DNA of 64,000 nucleotides from NCBI GenBank assembly GCA_905214875.1, contig CAJMNR010000014.1, positions 9,289 through 73,288 of the forward strand, read 5' to 3'. Source of the stretch: an uncultured bacterium. Lineage in GTDB: Bacteria > Bacillota > Clostridia > Lachnospirales > Lachnospiraceae. The position numbers were made by a program, and so were the translations under genes. This document shows, piece after piece, positions 17,814-26,749 of the stretch. Under the pieces are notes generated by a model that saw nothing but the letters and a program-made list of their open reading frames with translations, was not told where the DNA came from and made no database searches. The first letter of the stretch is position 1, and each line of letters starts with the position of its first letter.

Positions 17814-18503
17814 TTACAGCATCTGAACAACCAATGCAATATTAACAGTTCCTCTTCTTGGCTCGTTAAATGTCTGATATTCCACACGAACTCGATCGTC
17901 TTGTCTTAGATTTCTAAATTGGATTTCTCTTCCGTTTCGATTTAAGAATCTTGTATTCTGATCTACTACAAATCGGATTCGGTTTCTTGAACGGTCATCA
18001 CTATCGCCAGGACGTCTTCCATCATCGTCACGTCCTCGTCCTCTATCATCTCTACCGCCGTCATCTCGGCCTCTTCTTCCCTCAACAATTTCAAATACAT
18101 TTCTTCTATGGTTAATATCTGTGATTCTTCCTTCTGCAAATAGATTATCCCTTCTACGGTCATTTACGATAATAAGAAAGGCTTGTGCCTGTGGTGGAAG
18201 GCTTCTTGTCATAGCTGCCGAAACAACGGCATCGATACGCATTCCTTGCCTTAACTGATTTGAATTCATCTGTCTTCCTCTAGAATCCTGAATTCTCGTA
18301 TTTCTTCCTACGACAAGAACTAACTCTTCTCGTCTTCTTCTTGGACCATTACCTGCATCAAAGGAAACCGTTACGAAATCATTTCCACGGTCCCTGCGGA
18401 TGTTGTTAATCACTGCATTATTTATAAACACTATCATTTGCTGACCAAAAGGGGAGTCGATTTGAAAATAAATTATTTCTTGATCAGAGTTATCTATATA
18501 CAT
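17814..18503 (-). CDS. Arg/Asp-rich protein of unknown function
   Basis: This 229-residue protein has no signal peptide or membrane segment. Two beta-rich, OB-like or barrel-like parts (about residues 20-140 and 176-229) are joined by a highly charged linker (142-175) built of short R, G and D repeats such as RGRDD and DDDGRR. Each part has a similar theme, 'NTR...D/N' followed by 'LR.G/D.R...V', seen in NTRIQDSRGRQ and NTRFLNRNGRE, which suggests an internal duplication. I do not recognise the family. The repetitive codon use in the linker is unlike that of the neighbours. Confidence 0.75.
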   Translation of the reverse strand: MYIDNSDQEIIYFQIDSPFGQQMIVFINNAVINNIRRDRGNDFVTVSFDAGNGPRRRREELVLVVGRNTRIQDSRGRQMNSNQLRQGMRIDAVVSAAMTRSLPPQAQAFLIIVNDRRRDNLFAEGRITDINHRRNVFEIVEGRRGRDDGGRDDRGRGRDDDGRRPGDSDDRSRNRIRFVVDQNTRFLNRNGREIQFRNLRQDDRVRVEYQTFNEPRRGTVNIALVVQML

Positions 18504-18650
18504 AAGTTACCTCTATTTTTTCTCTTCCCTATATCATATTAAAGCATGATACAAATTGACACAATAAAAGAAATACTCTTTGCGAATTTCTAGGTTATCA
18601 TGACAGTCTCCAAGGTATTATAAGCATCACACGCCCCGCTTTTTGGGACA

Positions 18651-18702
18651 TTTTTAATTGTTAGGAAAGAGCTCGACTGAGAAATTTCCTAACAATTAAA
18701 AA
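18651..18702. repeat. Long palindrome B
   Basis: Two 18-base arms (18651-18668 and 18685-18702, TTTTTAATTGTTAGGAAA type) are perfectly complementary around a 16-base loop. Its right end runs into the terminator of the 18.7 kb gene. The segment GCACACGCCCCG-like just to its left (about 18629-18640) resembles the left part of the 63.2 kb repeat. Confidence 0.7.
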
Positions 18703-18744
18703 ATAGCAAGGACACGCTGTTTTCTACAAAACATCTCCTTGCTA
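18697..18744 (-). terminator. Terminator of the membrane-protein gene at 18.75 kb
   Basis: TAGCAAGGA (18704-18712) and TCCTTGCTA (18736-18744) pair perfectly, followed on the minus strand by TTTTTT. It lies right after the stop codon at 18753. Confidence 0.8.
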
Positions 18745-18752
18745 TATATAAG

Positions 18753-19313
18753 TTATACGTTATCTTTTTTTTCTGTACTTCTTACTTCATATACGACTTT
18801 CATCCCAAAAGTCTTTTTCACCAACACAATGGCTACTCCAAGTGTGGCAACTGCTATGTCTGGTATGTATATTGTCGACATATCATAATCAAGCAATGCA
18901 ATCAGACAAGTAAATAATAAGCATTCAATAACTGTATAAATAATATTAAATTGTCGGTATGTTCGGCATAAATGCATTAGCCTTTTCCCAATAATCGTAA
19001 GATAAAACTGAGCGATTACTAATACAATGGTTAAAAAGAAAAAGTATGCAAAGAATGCTTTCGTAGATTCATACTCAAATCCTAATAACGTTATTAGTCC
19101 GCCTCCTGCAAATGCTAGTACAACGAACAATGCCAGTACAATTGCTAACATAATAACAATTGCCATTTTATTTGTCACTTTAATTGTCTTTTTCACAGTA
19201 CTCCTCATTTCCTTAAAAGCTGTCTTTAAAGAGGATAGCATAAACAGGCGTATTTGTCTAATATGTTTTTTGATTTTATCTAAAGCTAAAACAAGTCTTT
19301 TAGTTTCTCCCAA
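18753..19313 (-). CDS. Membrane protein of the MMPL-associated operon
   Basis: About 186 residues, with four hydrophobic segments (about residues 50-70, 85-107, 127-145 and 150-170) after a basic N-terminus (LDKIKKHIRQ). The start is TTG at 19313, overlapping the upstream gene by 28 bases, so the start is not certain. It follows the heptad-repeat gene and the broken MMPL gene. Its role is unknown, but the arrangement suggests an accessory of the exporter. Confidence 0.7.
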   Translation of the reverse strand: MGETKRLVLALDKIKKHIRQIRLFMLSSLKTAFKEMRSTVKKTIKVTNKMAIVIMLAIVLALFVVLAFAGGGLITLLGFEYESTKAFFAYFFFLTIVLVIAQFYLTIIGKRLMHLCRTYRQFNIIYTVIECLLFTCLIALLDYDMSTIYIPDIAVATLGVAIVLVKKTFGMKVVYEVRSTEKKDNV

Positions 19314-21112
19314 AATGATTTGGATTGTTCTTCTACTTCTTGTTTCTCTTCTACTGGTTTTGTAATTTCATCGGTTACCATTACAAACTGAACCGCTTCC
19401 ACATTCGTATTCTTCTTGGATACGAATGATACGGTTTCGAAATCGCTTTCTGTCATCTCTTCTATCATAGAGTCCATCTTTTCCGTAACCTTATCGTCAA
19501 TTCCAGATGTCTCTTGTTCAAATGTCTTCGTACCTTCTTTTAACTCTTTCGTTCCATTTTGCAAGCTTGTGATTCCGGATTCTAGTTCGCTATATCCTTC
19601 TAAAATCTTACTTACGCCATCGACATAAGAGGTAATCCCTTTGTCTAACATAGCATACTGCTTCATTAGCGTATTGATGCTGGACTTTAATGTATCCATT
19701 TTTCCTGTTAGGCCAGATAGCGTTCCTTCTAATGATTGGATTTGCTTATCAAACTCTTTGTAGTTCGCCGCTAACGTTTTTGTCGAAGCTACAAGATAAA
19801 CACTTCCCGACTTGCTATCCACACTACCTCTTACGGTTGAAAGATAGTTTTGTAACCCTGTTTGATATGCTTCATCTATTGCAACGTATGTCTTTGCGGC
19901 TGTTACATAGTTTGTAAGTGCTGTTTTCATCTGGCCATCTGGAAGCTGTGCAATGAGTGTTGTCATTTCACTGGAATTGAGAGATGACTTTAACGCTGAC
20001 TTATTGGCCTCTGTTGCTTGCGCATTCTTTGCCGCAAGGCCCTTCCAAATGGCATTATTCATTGTAGAATATTGAAGGGCTGAATCAATTTTTGTAATGC
20101 CACCGGATAAGCCATTAATGCCTTCATTAATGGATGCGGAGGCAGTTACTAATTGTCCTAGGCTTTCACTAGAAATCGTTACTTTTTCTAGCTCTGCATT
20201 TAATGTCTTTAATGCAGAAAGCACCTGCGCCGATCCGTCCGTAAGATTCTCTGACTTTCCATCCAATGTCTTAAGTGCATCACTGATTTTTTTCGATCCA
20301 GTACTTAAGGAATCCGTACCATCTGCGATTTTCTTAGCTCCTGTATTTAAGTTTTTTGCAGCCTCTTTTATCTTATCTGTTTCTTCGCTGATTGCGCTTG
20401 TATCGATGGAATCAGTGCTAATATCAAAACTACTATTTACTCCCTTAAAGGAAATCTGGCTCATTGTAAAATCTTTGACATCCGTACTGATGCTAAGCTC
20501 TTTTTCATTTCCTGCCATAATATTATAAAGGATTTGCTTCTCGTCTCCTACATTGGCCACTGTAGCACCATCGGCTTTGATATTCTCACAGATTGCAGTA
20601 TCTAACGTTAAAGTTACCTGCATTAAATAATTGTCAAAAAATGTGGGGTCAACCGCTTTGTTTTCTTTGATGGAAATCTTGATTTCTAAATGTCCGCTTT
20701 TTCCTCCAAGTTCTTCTGGCGTAATGGTTTTTCCATCTAACAGATATTCAATGGCTATGTTCCACGGCATATCTTTGGATTCTAAGTTTCCCTGATAGTA
20801 GAATTTTCCTTGACCTGCTAAAACGTTCACCGTCCCATTTTCATTTTTTATTTCCTCTTCACTCGTTAAATTCTTTACGGAAGAATACGTACCATAATCA
20901 ACGATGTCCATGTCCTTTGTTAAATCATAAGAATTAACCACATAGATTCCTTTTACTGTACCATCACTCTTTAGTGTTGCATATATGTTCTCCTCTTTTT
21001 GTGTGGATTGGGCTGCAGCAAAACATGGAGAAACATTGCTTGATAACGTTAGTGCGATGGCAAGCCCACACGCTGCAGTCTTATTCATTCTTTTTATACG
21101 GTTCTTATTCAT
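19286..21112 (-). CDS. Secreted heptad-repeat protein (X-X-X-Leu-X-X-Gly type, YhgE-like)
   Basis: About 608 residues. ATG 21112, with an AGGGAGGA site before it, is preferred over an upstream ATG at 21130. A signal peptide (residues 1-34, ending in an Ala-rich CFAAA) is followed by a beta-rich domain (about 40-220) and two long coiled regions rich in Leu/Gly heptads (ADGTDSLSTGSKKISDAL, LESGITSLQNGTKEL) from about 220 to 560. Proteins of this kind often go with MMPL exporters. The C-terminal end has a short hydrophobic tail (WEKLKDLF). It overlaps the stop of the MMPL remnant by eight bases, so the genes were once coupled. Confidence 0.82.
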   Translation of the reverse strand: MNKNRIKRMNKTAACGLAIALTLSSNVSPCFAAAQSTQKEENIYATLKSDGTVKGIYVVNSYDLTKDMDIVDYGTYSSVKNLTSEEEIKNENGTVNVLAGQGKFYYQGNLESKDMPWNIAIEYLLDGKTITPEELGGKSGHLEIKISIKENKAVDPTFFDNYLMQVTLTLDTAICENIKADGATVANVGDEKQILYNIMAGNEKELSISTDVKDFTMSQISFKGVNSSFDISTDSIDTSAISEETDKIKEAAKNLNTGAKKIADGTDSLSTGSKKISDALKTLDGKSENLTDGSAQVLSALKTLNAELEKVTISSESLGQLVTASASINEGINGLSGGITKIDSALQYSTMNNAIWKGLAAKNAQATEANKSALKSSLNSSEMTTLIAQLPDGQMKTALTNYVTAAKTYVAIDEAYQTGLQNYLSTVRGSVDSKSGSVYLVASTKTLAANYKEFDKQIQSLEGTLSGLTGKMDTLKSSINTLMKQYAMLDKGITSYVDGVSKILEGYSELESGITSLQNGTKELKEGTKTFEQETSGIDDKVTEKMDSMIEEMTESDFETVSFVSKKNTNVEAVQFVMVTDEITKPVEEKQEVEEQSKSFWEKLKDLF

Positions 21113-23152
21113 AAGATTCCTCCCTATCAACTATTTCTAAAGATTCTATTTGTTCTTTCTTTCCTTTGGGCCATCCAAATGTTGTATATCCAATTATTTT
21201 GTCACATAACACAAGTAAGATTGGAAGGACAAATAATACTAAAACAAAGGATAACGCAGCTCCGCGTCCAAGTAAAATTCCTAACTGGCTCAATACTCCA
21301 TTTGTCGAAACTGCACCAAGTGAGATTCCAGCACATGTTAGTATTGCTGCGGATGTAAAGATTGAAATCGTACAAGATTGTATTGTCTCAAAGATTGCTG
21401 GCTTACATGCAAGTTCTTCTCGCTTCTCTTTATAGCGCTCTGTTAACAAAATCGCATAATCAATCGTCGCCCCAAGCTGTACCGAGCTTATGATCAGATA
21501 GCCGATATAGTAAAGCGAGTTACCGCCGAAATAAGGCACCGACAAGTTAATCCAAATAGATGCTTCTATCACAACGGTCAATATGATTGGTATCGAAATC
21601 GATTTAAATGTCAGCATTAAAATAACAAATACAAAGGCGATCGCCAAAAAGTTTACTTTCAAATCATCTACTGTAATGGCAGCCTTTAAATCCTCAGTAC
21701 TAACGAGATTGCCGACGAGGCAATAGTCCTCTCCATAATACTCTTTCGTTGCATTACGGATTTCATCGACTAGTTCAAAACAGCCTTCTTTTCCTTCTTC
21801 TGTGTCTAACGACAAGATAAATCGACTATAGTTTTCTGAGTACAGTTGCGATAATTTGCTGTCTGGAACAAATTCCGAAGGTATGCTCATCCCGACCGAA
21901 TTGGCATAAGAGATAACGCTTGTAACTTTATCCATTGCTTTAAATGTCTGATTTAGTTGAAGTTCTTTCTCATACTCTCCCTTTTTCACCATTACGACTA
22001 CTTGATTATTGCTTCCATACATTTCGTCAATGGCGATTTGGTCACGCCCCATTTGTGTTGCCTCTGTACTGTAAACCTTGCTTGATCCATAGTAAAACGT
22101 ATTATTTCTAGAAGCTATGAAACAAGGAACTAATAGGATTAAAAAGATAGCAACCGCCGGAATTCTTGCTTTGTATACAAAATGAGAAAACTTCGTAAAG
22201 CTTGGTGTAAATGGGCGATGTTCTGTCTTATCAATCCATTTATAAGTTGCAACTGCAAGTACTGGTAATAGGCAAAGTACGGTAAATAAACTTAATACAA
22301 TGGCTTTTGCCATAACCCATCCCATATCGGGACCGATTTTAAACTGCATCAATATGAGTGCCGCAAATCCGGTTACTGTTGTAAGCCCACTTGAAAGAAT
22401 GGAACCTATCGACTGGCTTACTGCCTGTTTCATAGCCGTTTCAGTATCAAGCCCTGCTTTTCTGTTATCTGCAAATCGATGTAATAAGAAGATGGAATAA
22501 TCCATGGATACCGCTAACTGTAGCACGCTTCCCGCAGCATTGGTAACAAAGGAAATCGTTCCAAACATCAAGTTTGTTCCACGGTTCAACATAACCGCAA
22601 TTCCGATGGTAAATAAGAATAAAAATGGTTCATACCAAGAAGTCGTTGTTAAAATGAGAATGATTAAGACAATTGGTATTCAGCAGTCCCTGACATGCTG
22701 TTGTCATCCCCGATAATTTCACGGACTGCATTTACCGTCTCCAGTTTCTTGTTCTCATCGACAGTCACGCTAAACAATGCATTCCCGTCTTTATACCACG
22801 TATCAATCGTATCTTTTTGGGCCGTCTCTAAAGGTGCATATATATTAATGGCATCATCTAGCCATTGAATCTCGTCTACCCCGTCGATATCAGCAATCTG
22901 CTGTTTATAATTTAGTGCTTCTGCAATTGAAACATCATATATCAATACCCTTAAATTAGGGATTGCTTGCTCATATTCTTCTTCCATTACCTCAAGATCC
23001 TTGCTTGATTTTGAATCATCCGGAAGATAATCGGCAAAGTTATAGTTAACGCCAACCATCTTTGACAAGATTGCGCAAATCACTGCCGCTACTAAGAACA
23101 TTCCAATAATCCACTTACGATGTTTCATAATAAAATCCGTGTAGTGTTTCAT
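21105..23152 (-). pseudogene. MMPL/RND-type exporter, broken by deletion and frameshift
   Basis: Two reading frames make one exporter. The first (22664-23152) encodes an N-terminal membrane helix and the outer domain that ends at SGTAE, then stops after four foreign residues. The second frame carries IPIVLIILILTTTSW, then the hydrophobic region ...FVTNAAGSV and the conserved MDYSIFLLHRF, and goes on to the end at 21105 (12-type membrane topology). In family members the outer domain and this helix are joined by a further stretch that is absent here, so a deletion of the order of tens of residues accompanies the frame change near 22675. The gene is next to a divergent TetR and in front of the heptad-repeat gene. 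It would not make a full pump unless the break is an assembly error. Confidence 0.75.
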
Positions 23153-23173
23153 TAATTAACTCCTTTCAATTAC

Positions 23174-23188
23174 TCAACACGAAGTTGA
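23174..23188. promoter_or_regulatory. Palindrome between TetR gene and MMPL gene
   Basis: TCAAC-N5-GTTGA is a perfect small palindrome 22 bases upstream of the exporter start, a typical TetR-family operator position. Confidence 0.35.
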
Positions 23189-23263
23189 TTTATTAACTAT
23201 TTTTCATTATAATAAACGTATCAAAAACTACAATAATCAATGTTTTTATAAAATGCTCAATAC

Positions 23264-23289
23264 TGAACACGAAACGTGCTTTCTGTTCA
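23264..23289. promoter_or_regulatory. Candidate TetR operator upstream of the regulator
   Basis: TGAACA and TGTTCA half sites, each with an AAA/TTT three bases inside, form a 26-base imperfect palindrome 40 bases before the TetR start. Confidence 0.45.
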
Positions 23290-23328
23290 AAAAGCTAAAA
23301 TTTATACATTTTTTAGGAGGATAAGAAC

Positions 23329-23898
23329 ATGGCAACTGAAAAATTAGATCGAAGAGTTCGTCGTACTCGGAAATTATTAACTCAAAGTCTGACTGAATTA
23401 TTAGAAGAAAAAGAGTTAAAAGATATTACGGTAAAAGAGGTCTCAGAACATGCGGATTTAAACCGTGGTACGTTTTATTTACATTATAAAGATGTATATG
23501 ATATGATGGAGCAGATTCAAAAAGAGCTGTTTGAAGATTTTAATGACATCCTTTCTAAAAATGCATGCGATGATACTTGTACGACTCCATATAACCTACT
23601 TTGTCAGGTCTTTTTGTTTCTTAATGATAATAAGGCCATCTGTAAAGTGCTTACTGGGCCTCATGGGGATTACCATTTTATCCAAAGCTTAAAGGGGCTT
23701 GTGAAGGAACATATGGAGCGTATCTGGATCAAGAATCAGTTTAAAATAGAAAACTTAGAAATATACTATAATTACAGCATCTCTGGAATATTGGGTGTGA
23801 TTCAGTTTTGGCTTGAAGGAAACAATGATAAGTCCCCATTAGAAATGGCTACGATTGTAAACGACTTGATGGTTAGAGAGTTGGCGCTATTTACTTAA
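23329..23898 (+). CDS. TetR-family transcriptional regulator
   Basis: This 189-residue protein has an N-terminal TetR helix-turn-helix (RRTRKLLTQSLTELL through VKEVSEHADLNRGTFYLHYKD, residues about 9-55) and the ligand-binding C-terminal domain of the Firmicutes TetR type. An AGGAGG ribosome site precedes the ATG. It is divergent from the MMPL remnant and has two palindromes in the spacer, so it probably represses that operon. The inducer is unknown. Confidence 0.9.
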   Translation: MATEKLDRRVRRTRKLLTQSLTELLEEKELKDITVKEVSEHADLNRGTFYLHYKDVYDMMEQIQKELFEDFNDILSKNACDDTCTTPYNLLCQVFLFLNDNKAICKVLTGPHGDYHFIQSLKGLVKEHMERIWIKNQFKIENLEIYYNYSISGILGVIQFWLEGNNDKSPLEMATIVNDLMVRELALFT

Positions 23899-23920
23899 AA
23901 GACAAACTTCATAAAAGCAA

Positions 23921-23970
23921 AAAAGGCATCGCAAAATAGTTAAATGTTAGCTATTTTACGATGTCTTTTA
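23921..23970. terminator. Bidirectional terminator after TetR gene
   Basis: Two 19-base arms with a few mismatches (AAAGGCATCGCAAAATAGT and its partner) are flanked by A and T runs, serving the converging TetR and phosphoesterase genes. Confidence 0.8.
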
Positions 23971-24423
23971 TCATTGAGGGATTACGATCTTTTCAAAGTG
24001 ATACGTTCCCTCTTCTATTTCCATGATACAAAAACAGATTTCCAAGCCAAAGCGGCGTTTTCCACAGCTTCCGGGATTCAGGTATAAGATGTCTTCTTCC
24101 TTACGTTCTTCATACTTATGGGAATGTCCGTAGATTACCACATCTACGTCGCTTAAGTCTTTCGGAATATCCTTTTTGTTGTGCACGAGAAAGAATCTAA
24201 CGCCTTCGATGGTCACGTACTCTGTTTCCCTTATCGCTTCTGCCCATTCTTTATCGTTATTTCCGCGAACGACAGTTAACGGCGCATAGGTTTTGATTTC
24301 GTCGACGATTTTCTGGGTATTAATATCACCGGCATGCAGGATTGCATCCGCCTTTGACAGTTCTTTCTTTACTTCTTCACGGAGAAGTCCATGGGTATCT
24401 GATAGAATTACTACTCTTTTCAT
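23971..24423 (-). CDS. Metallophosphoesterase of the YfcE/MJ0936 type
   Basis: This 150-residue calcineurin-like phosphodiesterase shows the metal motifs LSDTHG (residues 7-12), HAGDI, RGNND and YGHSH, with NPGSCG near the end. It hydrolyses phosphodiesters in the cytoplasm; the natural substrate is unknown. It follows sfsA by 11 bases in the same direction. Confidence 0.92.
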   Translation of the reverse strand: MKRVVILSDTHGLLREEVKKELSKADAILHAGDINTQKIVDEIKTYAPLTVVRGNNDKEWAEAIRETEYVTIEGVRFFLVHNKKDIPKDLSDVDVVIYGHSHKYEERKEEDILYLNPGSCGKRRFGLEICFCIMEIEEGTYHFEKIVIPQ

Positions 24424-24434
24424 ATGATGGCTCC

Positions 24435-25127
24435 TTATTTGATACGTAATGAATCTTTCGTCACTTCACAGCTCTTTGCTAAAATATGAACTCCATTTAG
24501 TTCGGCATTTTTTAGCGCCTGAGCAAACGCTGGATCCGTCTTCTCATTTGCTTCAAATAAAGTAAAATGCTCTAACTGGATTACAAATAAGATATATGCA
24601 TCATATCCCGCTTCCTTTGCACGTATCAGGCCGTCGATATGCTTAACGCCACGACTGGTCGGTGCATCTGGAAAACGAACGACGCCATCTTCTTCTAGCG
24701 TAACTCCTTTGACTTCCATATAGGCTGGGACTGTATTGTTATTCTCATCTAAATATTCAAAGTAAAGGTCAAACCTAGAGTCTCCGTACGTCTTTTCCGG
24801 CTTAATGAACGTAACTTCTTTGCCAAGTCCGCCAGACTCTAGCCATTCCCTTGCCACCTTGTTTGGTGCTTGAGAGTCCATATTGATTAGCATGCTTCCA
24901 TGTTTCGTTTCTTTTACGACTGTAATCAACGAATATCTTGTTTTTCGCTTTGTATCCTCTCCGTGATCCTGCACATACACTTTTGTTTGATTTGGAATCA
25001 ATAATTCTTTACATCGGCCTGTATTCTTTACATGACAAACCACTTCTTTTCCATCCACTAACACATGGGCGATAAAGCGGTTTGGTCTGCTTACAAATAT
25101 ACCTTCTATCATATTGTTATAGTTCAT
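24435..25127 (-). CDS. sfsA: SfsA-family DNA-binding/nuclease-like protein
   Basis: About 230 residues. ATG 25127 has an AAGGA site seven bases away and is preferred over the upstream ATG at 25160, which has none. It has the SfsA pattern CHVKNTGRCKELLIP, the acidic TYGDSRFDLYFEY and MEVKGVTLEE (PD-ExK-like region) and RGVKHIDGLI. SfsA was first seen as a sugar fermentation stimulator in E. coli; its true biochemical role is unclear. It lies upstream of the phosphoesterase. Confidence 0.93.
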   Translation of the reverse strand: MNYNNMIEGIFVSRPNRFIAHVLVDGKEVVCHVKNTGRCKELLIPNQTKVYVQDHGEDTKRKTRYSLITVVKETKHGSMLINMDSQAPNKVAREWLESGGLGKEVTFIKPEKTYGDSRFDLYFEYLDENNNTVPAYMEVKGVTLEEDGVVRFPDAPTSRGVKHIDGLIRAKEAGYDAYILFVIQLEHFTLFEANEKTDPAFAQALKNAELNGVHILAKSCEVTKDSLRIK

Positions 25128-25222
25128 TGTTATTTCCTTATCTGTCTGCTTATTTCGCATATTTCATTTTGTACAGGGCTATTTTAACAAAATAAGGAGT
25201 ATGCTTCAAGGTACCACAACTA

Positions 25223-25639
25223 TTAGAGTGTAAGAATCTGTAATGGTGTTGCGCCTTCAGCTACCTCAAAACCTAATTTTTCATAAAACGTGATGTTCTT
25301 CTTTTCCTCACAGATAACAATTACATAGAGATAGTCTTGATATTTTTCTCGTAAACATGCAATCAAATCCTTCCCCAGTCCCATTTTTTGATAGTCTTTA
25401 TGTATTAATAGATAATGGATATACGCAATCAAGCTTCCATCATCGATCGCATCTACCAAACCGATCAGGTGGTCATCCTCCCAAGCCGTGATTACAGTAG
25501 AATGGCGAAATGCTTCGACCATACGGTCTGCATAGTTTGCGGATAGCCAGCCTACCGATTCAAATAATTCCTTTAGCTGCTCTTCACTGCAGCTTCTTTC
25601 ATCCGTTATTAAATACTTGTTATGACGGATTCGATTCAT
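25223..25639 (-). CDS. GNAT-family N-acetyltransferase
   Basis: About 138 residues from ATG 25639, which has GGGAGG seven bases upstream; a second in-frame ATG at 25654 lies before that site. The acetyl-CoA-binding segment is HKDYQKMGLGKDLI (Q-x-x-G-x-G). The substrate is unknown. Confidence 0.85.
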   Translation of the reverse strand: MNRIRHNKYLITDERSCSEEQLKELFESVGWLSANYADRMVEAFRHSTVITAWEDDHLIGLVDAIDDGSLIAYIHYLLIHKDYQKMGLGKDLIACLREKYQDYLYVIVICEEKKNITFYEKLGFEVAEGATPLQILTL

Positions 25640-25696
25640 AAACAAACCTCCCATCTATTCTCTTATTTCGATTATAAACGGGAGGTTTCTATTTGT

Positions 25697-25732
25697 AAAA
25701 CGAATAATATCGATAATATCTATTCGTTTTTT
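25697..25732 (-). terminator. Terminator of the acyl-ligase/KAS III-like operon
   Basis: AAACGAATA and TATTCGTTT arms pair around 13 bases, with A/T tracts on both sides, 11 bases after the KAS III-like stop. Confidence 0.65.
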
Positions 25733-25742
25733 CGATTATTAA

Positions 25743-26738
25743 TTAGTATTTGATTAACATGAAAATATGTTGCATACCGTTACCAATAGTCCAGAAGAAC
25801 AGGTAATCTCCATGCTTGATTCTTCCTTCTTCAACAGCCTTATTTAAGGCTAAGAATGGACTAGTGGAAGCTGTGTATCCATACTCATCTCCTACATAAG
25901 GACATTTTTCATCTGGGATATTAAGTCCTTCTTTTAAAAGATTGATATTGGCAATTACATATTGAGAGAAGCAGAAACTGCTGATGTCATCAACCGTTAA
26001 TCCATGTTCGTCTAACATCTTCTTAATCTTTTCGATTACGATTAGGATGTCGGCTCCAACAGGTAGACATCTTGCTTGAATCTGATCACTTGTCAAGATA
26101 TTGGAAAGTCCGCAATCTGGGAAGAAGCATTTATCTGCAAATTCCGTATTGATGAAATAATCCGTAGCGATTAAGTGGCTGTCGTCTTCGGTACGCTCTA
26201 GAATAATGGCACATGCAGAATCTCCAAAGCATCCATAGATTAATTCCTGGTCTTGTCTTGGGATATATGTTAAATAATCTCCGCCAACGAGTAACATTCT
26301 GTTAATAGATGGCTTCATCTCCATGTAGTAATATGCTTGTTCTAATGCCGTTAACATGCTGGCACAATTGGAATTTACGTCGTAAGCAAAGATATCCTGA
26401 CGAAGTCCTAATGCTTTATGTAACAATAACGAATCTGGTGGAATCATATGTTCCGGAGCTTGTGTTGGCACAATAAGTGCATCAATGTCTTTGGCACTTA
26501 AGTTGCTCTTTCTTAATACTTCTGTTGCAGCCTTTATTTTCATAGTAAGACTGTTTTCTCGGTCTTCTTCTGCTTTTCCTTCATTATCGATCATGTAGTA
26601 GGATTTTCTGCCGTATACCCTTTTTAATAGTTCTTCCGTGTCTTTCCCTTGCTTTTTAAAATGTTTAATATATGTTTCAACATTTTCTCGTTTTTCTGGA
26701 CGATATACTGCAATTTCTTTAATTTGGACGTTCTTCAT
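25743..26738 (-). CDS. KAS III-like thiolase-fold protein with altered active site
   Basis: This 331-residue protein has the FabH-type fold, with the N-terminal region LSAKDIDALIV and the active-site cysteine in SNCAS (C125). Where FabH has the catalytic His-Gln, this protein has Ser-Gln at 258-259 (SQYVIAN); where FabH has Asn in GNTSAAS, it has Tyr in GYTASTS (Y288). Thus Cys is kept but His and Asn are lost, which is seen in KAS III relatives that act as acyltransferases rather than condensing enzymes. It follows an AMP-dependent ligase by 11 bases. It could accept the acyl group the ligase activates; substrate and product are unknown. Confidence 0.82.
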   Translation of the reverse strand: MKNVQIKEIAVYRPEKRENVETYIKHFKKQGKDTEELLKRVYGRKSYYMIDNEGKAEEDRENSLTMKIKAATEVLRKSNLSAKDIDALIVPTQAPEHMIPPDSLLLHKALGLRQDIFAYDVNSNCASMLTALEQAYYYMEMKPSINRMLLVGGDYLTYIPRQDQELIYGCFGDSACAIILERTEDDSHLIATDYFINTEFADKCFFPDCGLSNILTSDQIQARCLPVGADILIVIEKIKKMLDEHGLTVDDISSFCFSQYVIANINLLKEGLNIPDEKCPYVGDEYGYTASTSPFLALNKAVEEGRIKHGDYLFFWTIGNGMQHIFMLIKY

Positions 26739-26749
26739 TGTACTTCTCC

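Noticed and set aside
22592..22700. Programmed ribosomal frameshift in the MMPL gene
   Set aside because: No slippery heptamer is visible, and a piece of the protein is missing at the junction, so a simple frameshift would not restore the family sequence.
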